Source: Hyphomonas sp. (GTDB lineage: Bacteria > Pseudomonadota > Alphaproteobacteria > Caulobacterales > Hyphomonadaceae). Taken from it: 64,000 nt of DNA. The notes under the pieces were generated by a model. That model did no database searches. It was given only the letters and a program-made list of their open reading frames with translations, and was not told the DNA's origin. The stretch is from the NCBI RefSeq assembly GCF_022844445.1, contig NZ_JALHLS010000003.1, positions 124,001 through 188,000 on the forward strand, in the 5' to 3' direction. This document shows positions 8,565 to 18,218 of this stretch, piece by piece (the first letter of the stretch is position 1; each line of letters opens with the position of its first letter). A program made the translations under genes and the position numbers.

Positions 8565-9662
8565 ATGGGCTTCAAGTGTGGAATCGTGGGTCTGCCGAAT
8601 GTCGGCAAGTCTACCCTCTTCAACGCATTAACCCAGACGGCCGCTGCCCAGGCCGCGAACTACCCGTTTTGTACCATCGAGCCCAATGTCGGCGAGGTCG
8701 CCGTACCGGAGCCGCGCCTTGACGCGCTGGCCAAGATCGCCGGGTCGAAGGAGATCGTCCCCGCGCGTATGAACTTCGTGGACATCGCGGGTCTCGTCGA
8801 GGGCGCGAGCCAGGGCGAGGGCCTCGGCAACAAGTTCCTTGCCAACATACGCGAGACCGACGCGATCATCTATGTGCTGCGCTGCTTCGACAATGACGAC
8901 ATCACGCATGTGCGCGGAAAGGTCGATCCGGTGGCAGACTTTGAAGTCGTCGAGACCGAACTGATGCTCGCCGACCTCGACAGCCTCGAGAAGCGCAAGG
9001 CCGGTGTGATCAAGAAGGCAAACTCGGGCGACAAGGATGCGAAGGCGCAGGTGGCGCTGATCGACCTGGCGCTGGCCGAGCTGACCGAGGGCCGCCCCGC
9101 CCGCAAGGCCAAGGTGCCCGCGGATGACATGAAGGCCTGGCAGATGCTGCAATTGCTGACATCGAAGCCCGTGCTGTTTGTGGCAAACGTCGACGAAGCA
9201 AGCGCGGCGACCGGCAATGCGTACTCGAAACTGGTGGAAGAGCGCGCGAGGATAGAGGGCGCGGGCTGCGTCGTGTTCTCGGCCCAGATCGAAAGTGAAC
9301 TTGCCCTGCTCGACGGCGCGGACCGTGCGGAATATCTCGCCTCGCTCGGCCTCTCCGAGCCAGGTCTGACGCGCCTTATCCAGGCGGGGTACCAGCTGCT
9401 CGGCCTGCAGACCTATTTCACCGCTGGCCCGAAAGAGGCCCGCGCCTGGACGATCCGCAAGGGCTGGAGCGCTCCAAAGGCTGCCGGCGTTATCCACGGC
9501 GATTTTGAAAAGGGTTTCATCCGCGCAGAAACCATCGCCTTCGACGACTACATCGCCTTCGGCGGCGAAGTCGGCGCCAAGGACAACGGCAAGATGCGCT
9601 CCGAAGGCAAGGAATACATCGTCCAGGACGGCGACGTGATGCTCTTTCGCTTCAACGTCTGA
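8565..9662 (+). CDS. ychF: Redox-responsive ATPase YchF (OLA1 family)
   Basis: YchF is an Obg-like P-loop protein that prefers ATP and binds ribosomes; it is linked to stress and translation control. The 365-residue length is standard. G1 is GLPNVGKST near the N-terminus and G3 is [10 protein letters not shown]. The specificity motif is NVDE in place of the GTPase NKxD, which explains the ATP preference. A coiled-coil insertion contains [12 protein letters not shown]. The C-terminal TGS domain begins around [17 protein letters not shown] and ends in DVMLFRFNV. It is monocistronic, with its own leader of about 155 bp shared divergently with the TIR gene. Confidence 0.97.
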   Translation: MGFKCGIVGLPNVGKSTLFNALTQTAAAQAANYPFCTIEPNVGEVAVPEPRLDALAKIAGSKEIVPARMNFVDIAGLVEGASQGEGLGNKFLANIRETDAIIYVLRCFDNDDITHVRGKVDPVADFEVVETELMLADLDSLEKRKAGVIKKANSGDKDAKAQVALIDLALAELTEGRPARKAKVPADDMKAWQMLQLLTSKPVLFVANVDEASAATGNAYSKLVEERARIEGAGCVVFSAQIESELALLDGADRAEYLASLGLSEPGLTRLIQAGYQLLGLQTYFTAGPKEARAWTIRKGWSAPKAAGVIHGDFEKGFIRAETIAFDDYIAFGGEVGAKDNGKMRSEGKEYIVQDGDVMLFRFNV

Positions 9663-9680
9663 CGGGCTGGGGCCCGCGCG

Positions 9681-10673
9681 TCAGGAAACACCCTGGAAGC
9701 CTGGGGTGTCTATCTCGTCGCTCGGCTTGTTCACTTCGGTGCCCAGAGCGAGCACGATCGCCGATGCGAAGAAGATGGATGAGTACGTTCCGATGAAAAT
9801 GCCCCAAACCATCGCGACAGCCATGCCCTGAAGGACAGGTCCTCCAAAGAAAAGCAGCGCCAGAACTGCGATGAATACCGCGCCCGCTGTCAGGAACGTA
9901 CGCGAGAGGGTCTGGTTGGTGGCAAGATTGATCACCTCGGCGCCTGGCATCTGTTTGTATTTCCGGCGCACTTCCCGCATCCGATCGAACACCACGACGC
10001 TGTCGTTCATCGAGTATCCGATGATGGTGAGAAGTGCGGCAACTGTCGTAAGGTCAAACTCGATCTGCAGGAGCGAGAAGAGGCCGAGCGTGCCAATCGT
10101 ATCGTGCAACAGGGCGGCGATACCGCCGACCGCATATGACCAGCTGTAGCGGAACGCGATGTAGAACAGCATGAACAACGTGGCCACGCCGAGCGCGATG
10201 AGGCTTTCCCAGAGAAGCTCCCCTGACACTTTCGGGCCGACGGAGTCGTTGCGCAGGATCTGCTGGTCCGTCAGATTGAACGTACGCTTCAGTTCGTTGA
10301 CAATGTACGCGTTCGAAACACTGGACGCGCGAGCTTCCTTTTCTTCGTCGGGGAGCGCTGCGAATTCGGGGCCGAGCAGACTTTCATCGAGTTCACCGAA
10401 ACGGATCACGACAAGACGCTTGCCATCACTGCCGGTGGCCGAGTTGACAGTGAGGCCACCACCGATCTTGTCGCGCACTTGCGCAACGGTGACGGTTTCC
10501 GTTTCCGAAAGTTCGATGACCGATCCGCCCGCGAAATCGACACCAGCATTCAGGCCGCGCGTTGCGAGAAGAAAGATTGACCCGACGATCATCAGCACTG
10601 ACAGGCTGACACCGATGACGTTGAACTTCATGAACGGAATGTTGAGTTCCGCCGGCCAGTATTTGATCAGCAT
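9681..10673 (-). CDS. secF: Protein translocase subunit SecF
   Basis: SecF with SecD uses the proton gradient to pull exported proteins across the inner membrane. The gene encodes 330 residues. A first helix (NVIGVSLSVLMIVGSIFLL) is followed by GLNAGVDFAGGSVIEL, the SecD/SecF family signature, then a periplasmic domain and five more helices. The RND-type motif with SMNDSVVVFDRMRE contains the Asn-Asp pair used in proton transfer. The ATG at 10673 is preferred over an upstream in-frame ATG at 10706 because GAGGAG precedes it and the upstream choice would overlap secD. secD ends 22 bp upstream, so the genes are one operon. Confidence 0.97.
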   Translation of the reverse strand: MLIKYWPAELNIPFMKFNVIGVSLSVLMIVGSIFLLATRGLNAGVDFAGGSVIELSETETVTVAQVRDKIGGGLTVNSATGSDGKRLVVIRFGELDESLLGPEFAALPDEEKEARASSVSNAYIVNELKRTFNLTDQQILRNDSVGPKVSGELLWESLIALGVATLFMLFYIAFRYSWSYAVGGIAALLHDTIGTLGLFSLLQIEFDLTTVAALLTIIGYSMNDSVVVFDRMREVRRKYKQMPGAEVINLATNQTLSRTFLTAGAVFIAVLALLFFGGPVLQGMAVAMVWGIFIGTYSSIFFASAIVLALGTEVNKPSDEIDTPGFQGVS

Positions 10674-10695
10674 GGTTGCGTCTCCTCGGGCCGGG

Positions 10696-12303
10696 TCAAA
10701 TTGCAAACCGCTTGGGTTTGGTGAGTTTCATCCAGAACACTGTCAGCATGCAGGTGACGACCACCGATGTGAAGACGGAGACGATGTTGCCGAGCGCCAA
10801 CGTCACGGCGAAACCTTTCACCGGCCCAGATCCCATCAGATAAAGAACCACAGCTGAGAAGAGGAGTGTGATGTTGGCGTCCATGATCGTAACAAACGCC
10901 CGCTCGTAGCCGGCTTGCACCGCTGTCCAGGCCGATCTGCCCGCACGCTGTTCCTCGCGTATCCGCTCGAAAACGAGCACGTTCGCATCCACCGACATAC
11001 CCATCGTCAACACGATACCCGCGATCCCCGGGAGCGTCAGTGTCGCGTTGAAAAGGACAAGGCACGTAAACACCAGGATAATGTTGAAGGTCAGCGAGAT
11101 GACCGCGAAGAATCCCTGAATGCCATAGGCCAGAACCATCAGTGTGCCGACCAGAAGGAGGCCGACGATGGAGGCCATGAAGCCGGCTGCAATCGAATCT
11201 TCCCCGAGCGTGGACGACACAACGCGCTGATCAAGGAACTGCACCTTCGCCGGCATTTCACCTGCCGAGATGATGGCAGCAAGATCCTGCGCCTCCTCAA
11301 TGGTGAAATCACCCGTGATCCGGACGTTGCCCCCGGGGATCGGCTCCTGGATGTTCGGCGCCGACATGATTACGTCGTCGAGGATGATAGCGAAACGCTT
11401 GCCGGTGTTTGCGCGCGTAGTCTCGAAGAACTTTCGGGCGCCGTTGCCGGTGAGGCGGAAATTGATCTGCGGCCGGTTGGCATCATCGTTGCCCTGACTG
11501 GCATTGGCGATATCCTGGCCGACGATTTCGGGGATGGAGCGCACCAGAAGCGGCCCGGTCGTCGGGCCCGACAACAGGCGGTAGCCGGGCTTCACGACGC
11601 CGCGTTCGGCTGCTTGGATGGCTGAGGGGCTGTCCTCGACGAGGTTGAAGGTCATCCGGCCGTCACGGTTGAGAAGATCCTTCAGGCGCAGCGGATCAGG
11701 TTCGCCGGGCGCTTCCAGGATCAGCCGGTTCGATCCGGAAGGTGTCAGCGAAATCTCTGCCACGCCATCGGGGTCAACACGCCGGCTGACGATGGTTTCG
11801 GTCTTGGCGAGCGCATCGGCCACCATCAGGTTCTCGGAGTTCGCGGGGACGGTGATAGTAATGGTATCGGGGCTCGTCTGGGAGACCAGATACGTCTTGC
11901 CCCCGGCGAGCCCGCCCTCCAGCGGTCCGTTGACGCGTTCAATCCGCGCGATGGCGGCGGCGGCCGGATAACTACCGTCGGCTTCCGGCTTCATCAGCTT
12001 CACCGCCATCCGCCGGCCGGTGATCTCGATCTCGTGCGGAATCAGCGGCGCAGAATCTGTGCGTTGCAGCGCGCTGCGCACATCGCGCGCAAACACATCC
12101 AGCCGGCCCTGTATGACTTCCTCGGGCCGAATTTCCATTTCGAGGTAGACCCCGCCGCGCAAGTCGAGCCCAAGGTTTACCGGCTTCTTGGGAAGCCACG
12201 AGGGCGCCCCCGACATGTTTACGGCGCTCGGCAGCGCAATCAGCGTTCCCCAGATGATGATGCCAAGTACAAGAAGGACTTTCCACGGCGGAAACTGCAG
12301 CAT
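10696..12303 (-). CDS. secD: Protein translocase subunit SecD
   Basis: The 535-residue partner of SecF has one N-terminal membrane helix (VLLVLGIIIWGTLIAL), the signature LGLDLRGGVYLEMEI, and a large periplasmic P1 region spanning most of residues 60-350. Five C-terminal helices follow. GMSVDANVLVFERIREE contains the conserved Asp and Arg of the transmembrane proton relay. It lies between yajC (44 bp upstream) and secF in the usual yajC-secD-secF order. Unlike some relatives, SecD and SecF remain separate proteins here. Confidence 0.98.
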   Translation of the reverse strand: MLQFPPWKVLLVLGIIIWGTLIALPSAVNMSGAPSWLPKKPVNLGLDLRGGVYLEMEIRPEEVIQGRLDVFARDVRSALQRTDSAPLIPHEIEITGRRMAVKLMKPEADGSYPAAAAIARIERVNGPLEGGLAGGKTYLVSQTSPDTITITVPANSENLMVADALAKTETIVSRRVDPDGVAEISLTPSGSNRLILEAPGEPDPLRLKDLLNRDGRMTFNLVEDSPSAIQAAERGVVKPGYRLLSGPTTGPLLVRSIPEIVGQDIANASQGNDDANRPQINFRLTGNGARKFFETTRANTGKRFAIILDDVIMSAPNIQEPIPGGNVRITGDFTIEEAQDLAAIISAGEMPAKVQFLDQRVVSSTLGEDSIAAGFMASIVGLLLVGTLMVLAYGIQGFFAVISLTFNIILVFTCLVLFNATLTLPGIAGIVLTMGMSVDANVLVFERIREEQRAGRSAWTAVQAGYERAFVTIMDANITLLFSAVVLYLMGSGPVKGFAVTLALGNIVSVFTSVVVTCMLTVFWMKLTKPKRFAI

Positions 12304-12347
12304 AGCGCTATCCTGATATGGGCCGACTCAACGTTCGGCCGGGGCCG

Positions 12348-12722
12348 TCAGTCGTTGGCGGGGACGGGTTCGGCCTTGTTGCGCACTTCGATCACCATCG
12401 CTTTGATGATGCGTACGCGCACGTTTTCCGCGAGGTCCACGGACAGTTCGGCGTCGTTGACCTTGTTGACCTTGCCGATCAGGCCGCCCGATGTGACGAT
12501 CGTGTCGCCGCGCTTTATGTTTGCGACCATTTCGGCGTGCTTCTTGGCGCGCTGCTGCTGGGGGCGGATCAGCAGGAAATAGAAAATCAGGATCAGCGGC
12601 AGGAAAAACAGGAGCTGGGTGATCAGGCTGGGGCCGGCAGCAGCCGGAGGCGCGGCCTGGGCAAGCGCCGGAGCCGCCATCAGCGCGGCGGAAATGCCCG
12701 CCATAACCAGTTTGTCCCGCAT
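12348..12722 (-). CDS. yajC: Preprotein translocase accessory subunit YajC
   Basis: YajC associates with SecDF and YidC in the inner membrane. The 124-residue product has an extra hydrophobic N-terminal segment (LVMAGISAALMAAPALAQA) that looks like a signal peptide. The canonical YajC helix follows (LLFFLPLILIFYFLLIRPQ), then QQQRAKKHAEMVANIKRGDTI and a small beta domain with TSGGLIGKV. The ATG at 12722 is chosen over the one at 12728 because AAGGAG is then 8 bp away rather than 2. A further upstream frame reaching 12902 is not supported. The leader peptide before the usual helix is a variation seen in some alphaproteobacteria. Confidence 0.94.
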   Translation of the reverse strand: MRDKLVMAGISAALMAAPALAQAAPPAAAGPSLITQLLFFLPLILIFYFLLIRPQQQRAKKHAEMVANIKRGDTIVTSGGLIGKVNKVNDAELSVDLAENVRVRIIKAMVIEVRNKAEPVPAND

Positions 12723-12810
12723 GCCCATTCTCCTTGATTCCAGCCATATGTAGGAAGTGGTCTCGCGTATAGCGAGGGGGGGCGGGCTTTGCAAACGCCC
12801 CCTGCAGGCT

Positions 12811-13464
12811 TTAGAGCACGGAGGCGCGACCTTCCGTGATGGCCGGAACCTGCTGGAAAAAGGGCGTTCTGAGGATCCCGCCGCCCAAGGTAACCGAAAC
12901 AATTGCCCGCTCGTTCCCTCGTGCCACCGGCGCTGTCAGCCGGCCGCCCTGAACGAGCTGGCTGAACAGGAGGTCCGGCACCTCCGGCACGGCGCAGGCG
13001 AACACGATCCGGTCAAACAACCCCTGCTCCGGCCAGCCTTCGAGCCCGTCCGACTGCCGGAGCATGACGTTGCCAATCCCCAGCCGCGCGAGCCGCACCT
13101 GCCCCTCCCGCACGAGCCGGGCGTAGCGGTCGATGGCATACACGTGCCGGGAGAGGCTCGCTGCGAGCGCCGTCATGTAGCCCGCACCAAAGCCGACCAA
13201 CAGAACACGGGCCGAACCATCTTCCGGCAAGGCGAGGGCTTGCAGCAGCTGACCGGTCATCGCCGGACGGAGGATGACCTGGCCGCACGGGATGGGCAGC
13301 GTCGAGTCCTCGAAGGCGAGCGGCGCGAGGCCCGGATCGTCAACGAAAGCCGACCGATCAATCGTTTCCATGGCGGTGAGGACGCGCGCATCTGTCACGC
13401 CCTCCTGCCGGAGATGGAGCAGCAGACGCGCCGCGCGAAACGGGTCAGCGATCAATCCGGCCAT
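12811..13464 (-). CDS. Protein-L-isoaspartate O-methyltransferase-like protein, atypical active site
   Basis: The protein has 217 residues and the PCMT layout. An N-terminal helical part contains [17 protein letters not shown] and [10 protein letters not shown] loop with LPIPCGQ follows, then a Rossmann methyltransferase core with [18 protein letters not shown]. In canonical Pcm the loop reads GQTISQP and the Ser is the annotated active-site residue; here it reads GQVILRP, so Leu65 replaces it. The SAM motif is also altered (GFGAGYM against the usual GTGSGYQ). The gene overlaps surE by 13 bp in a serS-surE-pcm operon, matching the location of true pcm. It may be a pcm descendant with changed or lost repair activity. 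Confidence 0.75.
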   Translation of the reverse strand: MAGLIADPFRAARLLLHLRQEGVTDARVLTAMETIDRSAFVDDPGLAPLAFEDSTLPIPCGQVILRPAMTGQLLQALALPEDGSARVLLVGFGAGYMTALAASLSRHVYAIDRYARLVREGQVRLARLGIGNVMLRQSDGLEGWPEQGLFDRIVFACAVPEVPDLLFSQLVQGGRLTAPVARGNERAIVSVTLGGGILRTPFFQQVPAITEGRASVL

Positions 13465-14213
13465 GACGTCTGCAGCGTCCGCAGAAATGCCTCGTGCGTC
13501 AAGTCCACATGCAGCGGCGAGACAGACACAAAGCCTTCGTAAATGGCGCGCAGGTCGGTGCCTTCATCCGGCCTGGAAAGTTTTCCCCGATAGCCGATCC
13601 AGTAATAGTCGTTGCCGCGCAGGTCTTCGCGGCGATCGGTATGGATGATTGTCTCGTCGCGAAAGCCTTGCCGCGTTATCTGGACGCCGCGCACGTCCTC
13701 CGGCTCGACATCCGGGAAGTTGACGTTGATCACCACATCCTTCGGCCAGCCCATGTCGAGGAGCGGGCGCAGCGTGCGGGCGCCCCAGGCCTTGGCGGTT
13801 TCCCAGGGCAGTGAGCCGCGGTCGCGGAAGTTCTGCGCCTGGCTGAGCGCAATGGACGGCACACCCATCTGCATTCCGAACATGGCGGCGGCGACGGTGC
13901 CGGAAAAGCTCGTATCCTCGGCGATGTTCTGGCCTCGATTGACGCCGGAGAGCACAAGGTCCGGCGGCTCCGGCATCAGGTCTTTACAAGCCAGCAACAC
14001 GGCGTCCGAAGGCGTACCCGCGATCGCCCATGCCTTGGCGCCGACCTTCCGCACACGCACGGGCTGGGTCAGCGAAATCGCGCGTCCCTTACCGGATTGC
14101 TCCTCCTCGGGCGCGGCAATCCAAATGTCGTCCGACAGCTGCTTGGCGATCTCCTCAAGCACGGCCAGGCCGGGGGCATTGATACCGTCATCGTTGGTGA
14201 GGAGGATTCTCAC
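13452..14213 (-). CDS. surE: 5'/3'-nucleotidase SurE
   Basis: SurE is a metal-dependent phosphatase acting on nucleoside monophosphates and short polyphosphate. The 253-residue protein starts [15 protein letters not shown], whose Asp-Asp pair binds the metal. The second family signature is [20 protein letters not shown], with a conserved Asn ligand and the phosphate-binding Ser/Gly loop. The C-terminal part includes VINVNFP, another SurE hallmark. It overlaps serS upstream by four bases and the pcm-like gene downstream by 13 bases, so expression is probably coupled. Confidence 0.97.
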   Translation of the reverse strand: MRILLTNDDGINAPGLAVLEEIAKQLSDDIWIAAPEEEQSGKGRAISLTQPVRVRKVGAKAWAIAGTPSDAVLLACKDLMPEPPDLVLSGVNRGQNIAEDTSFSGTVAAAMFGMQMGVPSIALSQAQNFRDRGSLPWETAKAWGARTLRPLLDMGWPKDVVINVNFPDVEPEDVRGVQITRQGFRDETIIHTDRREDLRGNDYYWIGYRGKLSRPDEGTDLRAIYEGFVSVSPLHVDLTHEAFLRTLQTSWPD

Positions 14214-15511
14214 CGGATCACCTCAACGCCGCCCATGTAAGGACGAAGTGCCTGCGGAACCAGGATCGAGCCGTCCGCGTTCTGATAATTCTCCAGCACC
14301 GCGACCAGCGTGCGGCCGACGGCGAGGCCGGAGCCGTTCAGCGTGTGGACGAACTCGGTCTTCGCCTTAGGTTCGGGGCGGAAGCGCGCGTCCATTCGGC
14401 GGGCCTGGAAGTCGCCGCAATAGGAGCAGGATGAGATTTCGCGGTAGGTGTTCTGAGAGGGCAGCCAGACTTCGAGGTCATAGGTCTTGCGCGCGCCTGC
14501 CCCCATGTCGCCGGTGCAGAGCAGCATGCGGCGGAAGGGCAGCTCAAGCCGCTTCAGCACTTCCTCGGCGCAGGCCGTCATCCGGTCGAGTTCGGCCAGC
14601 CCTTCGGCTTCGCCCGCGACGATGGAAACGAGTTCGACCTTGTAGAACTGGTGCTGCCGGATCATGCCCTTCGTATCGCGCCCCGCGCTGCCCGCTTCCG
14701 AGCGGAAGCAGGGCGTATGCGCGGTAAAGCGCAGCGGCAGCTGCGACGCCTCGAGGATCTGCTCACGCACGAGATTGGTGAGCGGGACTTCGGACGTGGG
14801 GATGAGGAAATGCTCCAGCGTCGTGCGAAACAAATCCTCTTCAAACTTCGGCAGCTGCCCCGTCCCCACGAGCGCCTGATCGCGCACCAGAAGCGGCACA
14901 CTCGTTTCCTGATAACCATGCTCCGTGGTCTGAATATCCAGCATCAAGTTCGCCAGTGCGCGCTCCATCCGGGCGAGCTGACCGCGCAGCGCCACGAAGC
15001 GCGCGCCGCTCATGCGGGCTGCAGCTTCGAAGTCCATCATGGAAAAGCCGCTCGGCACTTTAAGCGCTTCACCAAGGTCCGCATGGTCCTTGGGGTTGTT
15101 GATGAGGTTCGGCTTTCCCCAGCGCGATTTCTCGACGTTGCCATGCTCGTCTGCGCCTTCCGGAACCTCGTCCAGCGGCAGGTTCGGCAGGCTCATCAGC
15201 AGGTCGTCGAGCGCCTTGCGCGCGCCGTCTTCCGCCTTGCCGGCGTCCTCGATGATCGTCTTTGCGTCAGCCACCAGCGCCATCAGGCGCGCCGCTTCCG
15301 CCTCGTCTTTCTTGGCCTTGGCCTGCCCGATCAGTTTCGAGTTCGTGTTGCGGGCGCTTTCGGCGTCCTGCTTGTCGGTCGTGGCGGCGCGCCAGGCTGT
15401 ATCCAGCTCGAGGATGCGTGAGACGGTCGCGTCCCCCAGTCCGGGCTTGCGCCGGTTCCAGGCCTTGCGGAAAAGGTCAGGGGTCTCGCGAATCGCGCGG
15501 ATATCGAACAT
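14210..15511 (-). CDS. serS: Seryl-tRNA synthetase
   Basis: This class II enzyme charges tRNA-Ser. The 433-residue length is typical. The N-terminal arm is a long antiparallel coiled coil (about residues 30-110, rich in [12 protein letters not shown]) that contacts the tRNA variable arm. The catalytic core carries motif 2 [15 protein letters not shown], with HQFYKVE after it, and motif 3 near the C-terminus with [16 protein letters not shown]. The gene heads the serS-surE-pcm run and begins [14 protein letters not shown], the standard SerRS N-terminus. Confidence 0.98.
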   Translation of the reverse strand: MFDIRAIRETPDLFRKAWNRRKPGLGDATVSRILELDTAWRAATTDKQDAESARNTNSKLIGQAKAKKDEAEAARLMALVADAKTIIEDAGKAEDGARKALDDLLMSLPNLPLDEVPEGADEHGNVEKSRWGKPNLINNPKDHADLGEALKVPSGFSMMDFEAAARMSGARFVALRGQLARMERALANLMLDIQTTEHGYQETSVPLLVRDQALVGTGQLPKFEEDLFRTTLEHFLIPTSEVPLTNLVREQILEASQLPLRFTAHTPCFRSEAGSAGRDTKGMIRQHQFYKVELVSIVAGEAEGLAELDRMTACAEEVLKRLELPFRRMLLCTGDMGAGARKTYDLEVWLPSQNTYREISSCSYCGDFQARRMDARFRPEPKAKTEFVHTLNGSGLAVGRTLVAVLENYQNADGSILVPQALRPYMGGVEVIR

Positions 15512-15596
15512 GGGGATCAGTGCCTTGGATGGTCTGGAGTCTTGGCACAGGCTCTAATCCGCGCCGCCCCCTCCTGTCCACTCAGACGGGCCAGAC

Positions 15597-16613
15597 TCAG
15601 GCGGGTGAACCAAGCCCCACCGGCAGGCCGGGCGCGGCCTCGTCTTCGTTCACGGGGACTGGGCCCTCCCCGAGTGGTTCCGGCCGCATGAGGCGCGGGC
15701 CGGCGCCCGGCTCGCGGTAGATCACCTCGATCCGCCCTTTGCCGAGATTGTTGACCTGGATTGCCGGGTGGATCTGCTCCAGCCGCCGCATCATGGCGGC
15801 GAAGTTCTTGTGGCCGAGCCAGGGGCGGATGCCGTTCTCGTAGGCGGGTGTGAATTCGGTCAGCGCGGTAAGCGCCCGGACGATCTTGGTCTTCGACAGC
15901 ACCTGGTCCGGCATCCGCTCTCCCAGCGCCTTAACGATCTCAGCTGCGCGCTGCAGTTCCGGCGCCACGCCGGGCTGGACGCTTTCTCCGGTCGTCAGGG
16001 CCGCGCGCACGCGCCCCATCAGCGGGGACTGGCGCTCGCGTTGCAGGGTCAGCGGCGCAATCACCGGCGGCGGCGAGCGCAGCTGGTACCATTTGCGCGG
16101 CGCCCGCTGATAGGTGAAGCCTGCCTTCAGGGCTGCGATATGGATCACTGCGTCGGCATGCTGGCTGTAGAGTTCGTAGGTCGGATCGGTTTCTTTGCCG
16201 GCTGTCACCACACGCAGGCCGGGAGACTGAACGCGGTTCACCACGGGCACGAAATCGGAATCGGTGGTCAGCACGATGATCTCGTCGAGATTTTTCGTCT
16301 GCAGCGCGAGTTCGACAGCGTCCATCGTGATCACGATATCGGCGGAGCTCTTGCCCGCGCTGATCTTGCGCTTGGCCAGTGCCCGGCAGTTGAACGCCTC
16401 GAAACCTGCGCGTTCAAAATCGGGCCGGTACTTGTCGAACTGCAGGTTCCAGTAGACGCGCTTGTGCAGGAAATTGCGCCGCTTCTGGCCGTGCGAAAGG
16501 GCGCCATCCTCCAGCCACAATAGCCAGTTAGACAGGCTGCTCACCACATCGTCGCTGGTCGCGCCGTAGATGTTGTCGAAATCGACCAGCAAAACGCTTT
16601 TGACGCGCGCCAC
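15597..16613 (-). CDS. NYN-domain (LabA/DUF88-like) putative RNase with C-terminal OST-HTH/LOTUS-like region
   Basis: The 338-residue protein begins with a PIN-like NYN fold. VLLVDFDNIYG supplies the first acidic pair, KSSADIVITMDAVEL the second, and IVLTTDSDFVPVV the third, so the metal-binding acidic residues of this nuclease family are present. The C-terminal part (about residues 220-315) contains GERMPDQVLSKTKIVRALTAL, which resembles the RNA-binding OST-HTH/LOTUS domain often joined to NYN. The GTG at 16613 is preferred because GAGGAG lies 8 bp upstream and the product then starts just before the first beta strand. An upstream ATG at 16688 would add a Cys/Arg-rich tail without support. 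It is monocistronic between serS and tatC; the RNA target is unknown. Confidence 0.8.
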   Translation of the reverse strand: MARVKSVLLVDFDNIYGATSDDVVSSLSNWLLWLEDGALSHGQKRRNFLHKRVYWNLQFDKYRPDFERAGFEAFNCRALAKRKISAGKSSADIVITMDAVELALQTKNLDEIIVLTTDSDFVPVVNRVQSPGLRVVTAGKETDPTYELYSQHADAVIHIAALKAGFTYQRAPRKWYQLRSPPPVIAPLTLQRERQSPLMGRVRAALTTGESVQPGVAPELQRAAEIVKALGERMPDQVLSKTKIVRALTALTEFTPAYENGIRPWLGHKNFAAMMRRLEQIHPAIQVNNLGKGRIEVIYREPGAGPRLMRPEPLGEGPVPVNEDEAAPGLPVGLGSPA

Positions 16614-16714
16614 GCGGGAGGCTCCTCGCTTCTCGGGAGTCGGTTGATTACCCGCCGCCCACCTTCGACACCTGCAAGAAAAATGCAACCGGCGTCAGCA
16701 GGCGCCGTCGCGTC

Positions 16715-17542
16715 TCAATTCGCGGAGGCGGCGGCAGCGTCCTCGGCTGCAACGCGCTTTTCGTTGAGTTTGACGCAAAAGATCGAGATTTCGTAGAGCA
16801 GATAGACCGGAACAGCGAGCAGGATCTGGGACATCGGGTCCGGCGGTGTGAAGACGGCTGAGAAAGCCAGAATGCCGACGATGGCGTACCTGCGTCCGCG
16901 CGCCAGCATACGCGACGAGACGATGCCAATCCGGCCGAGCAGGGTCAGGACGAGCGGCAGCTGGAACGACAGCCCGAAGGCGAGCATCAGCGCCATGACG
17001 AGGGAGAGATAGTCGCCGACCCGTGGCACCATCCGGATGGTGGTGCCGGCCGCCTCGACTTGCTCCATAGACACCGTGAAGCGCGCCAGCATCGGCAGCA
17101 TCAGGAAATAAACCAACGCTGCGCCTAAAGTGAACAGGACCGGCGCCAATACCAGATAGGGCCAGAAAGCGCCGCGCTCGGACTTGTAGAGGCCGGGCGC
17201 TACGAAGGCATAGACCTGCCAGGCGATAAAGGGAAACGCGACGAAGAGGCCGGCAAACATGGCCAGTTGTAGTTGCGCGAAGAAGTATTCCATTGGCGCG
17301 GTGAAGATGAATTCGAGCTGCGAACCGCGAATTTCTTCGGCCACACTCGCGAAGGGCCGTACCAGCAGGTCGTAGATACCTTCGGCAAAGAAGAAACAGC
17401 CGATCGTTGCAACCGAAAGCGCCAGGAGACTCTTGATCAGCCGCGATCGCAACTCGTTGAGGTGGTCAAGCAGCGGCGCGCGGCTCGATTCCACATCGTC
17501 GGTGATGTCCGGCTTTTCGTCGGACGGGGGAACATAATTCAC
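16715..17542 (-). CDS. tatC: Sec-independent protein translocase TatC
   Basis: TatC recognises twin-arginine signal peptides of folded proteins and nucleates the Tat pore. The 275-residue protein has a cytosolic start with PLLDHLNELRSRLIKS, including the conserved LxEL-R motif that binds signal peptides. Six membrane helices follow. The loop FIAWQVYAFVAPGLYKSER is the family signature, and SFQLPLVLTLL marks helix 4. The C-terminal tail (KLNEKRVAAEDAAAA) is cytosolic. Its start overlaps the tatB stop by four bases. Confidence 0.97.
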   Translation of the reverse strand: MNYVPPSDEKPDITDDVESSRAPLLDHLNELRSRLIKSLLALSVATIGCFFFAEGIYDLLVRPFASVAEEIRGSQLEFIFTAPMEYFFAQLQLAMFAGLFVAFPFIAWQVYAFVAPGLYKSERGAFWPYLVLAPVLFTLGAALVYFLMLPMLARFTVSMEQVEAAGTTIRMVPRVGDYLSLVMALMLAFGLSFQLPLVLTLLGRIGIVSSRMLARGRRYAIVGILAFSAVFTPPDPMSQILLAVPVYLLYEISIFCVKLNEKRVAAEDAAAASAN

Positions 17543-17907
17543 GCCTTGTCCTCTCCGGTGACTTGCGGTGCAGGCGGTCGAGGCTCGGAGGGCGGCGGCT
17601 GGGACGGCGCGCCGGACTGGCGCATAACCGCGGAGTTGATGTCGGCCTCCACGGCGGCCAGGTCTTCCTGCGCTTGGGTCATCATGTTTGACCGCTTCAG
17701 CGCCTCGATTTCCTTTTTCAGTTCGTCGAGTTCGCTCTGCCGGGCGATATCCTCAAAGGCTGACTGGAATTCGCGCGCCATCCGCCGGCCCTTGCCGATG
17801 AACTGTCCGAGTTTGCGCATCAGCATCGGAAGATCCTTCGGGCCGACAAATATCAGCGCCGCAAGGCCAAGTACGAGGATCTCGGAAAACCCGATGCCGG
17901 GCAGCAT
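17539..17907 (-). CDS. tatB: Sec-independent protein translocase TatB
   Basis: TatB passes Tat substrates from TatC to TatA. The 122-residue protein starts MLPGIGFSEILVLGLAALIF, with the conserved Glu in the single membrane helix. A hinge GPKDLPML and an amphipathic helix (RKLGQFIGKGRRMAREFQ) follow, then a charged helix and a Pro-rich, probably disordered tail. TatB is told apart from TatA by FSE in the helix and the longer charged region. The gene order tatA-tatB-tatC and the overlap with tatC indicate one transcript. Confidence 0.95.
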   Translation of the reverse strand: MLPGIGFSEILVLGLAALIFVGPKDLPMLMRKLGQFIGKGRRMAREFQSAFEDIARQSELDELKKEIEALKRSNMMTQAQEDLAAVEADINSAVMRQSGAPSQPPPSEPRPPAPQVTGEDKA

Positions 17908-17933
17908 GGCGATGCGCCCTCCGGTTCAGTGAC

Positions 17934-18137
17934 TTACGAAGAGGACTTTGTCTCGTCCTTCTTCGGCGTGATGTTGACGAGATCCTCCTTGGCGGCGTCC
18001 TCATCCTTCAGGCCCTTGCGAAAGGCGCCGATGCCCTTGGCCATGTCGCCCATGATATTGGAGATGCGTCCGCGGCCCCCGAACAGGAGGATGGCCACAA
18101 CCGCGACCAACAAAATCTGCATCCAACCGGGCGCCAT
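17934..18137 (-). CDS. tatA: Sec-independent protein translocase TatA
   Basis: TatA multimers provide the transient opening for folded proteins. The 67-residue product starts [21 protein letters not shown], then the hinge [22 protein letters not shown], the amphipathic helix with FRKG that marks TatA. A short charged tail follows. The ATG at 18137 is chosen because CAGGAG lies 8 bp upstream; an ORF start at 18164 has no ribosome site and would bury the membrane helix behind an unusual leader. Polar Gln in the helix matches TatA. Confidence 0.95.
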   Translation of the reverse strand: MAPGWMQILLVAVVAILLFGGRGRISNIMGDMAKGIGAFRKGLKDEDAAKEDLVNITPKKDETKSSS

Positions 18138-18218
18138 GAACGAAACTCCTGATGATTTGGGCAAGTATAGGCCCCCTGACCGGCTGGAACAATGGGGCGA
18201 AGCTGTTAAGAGGAGGCC

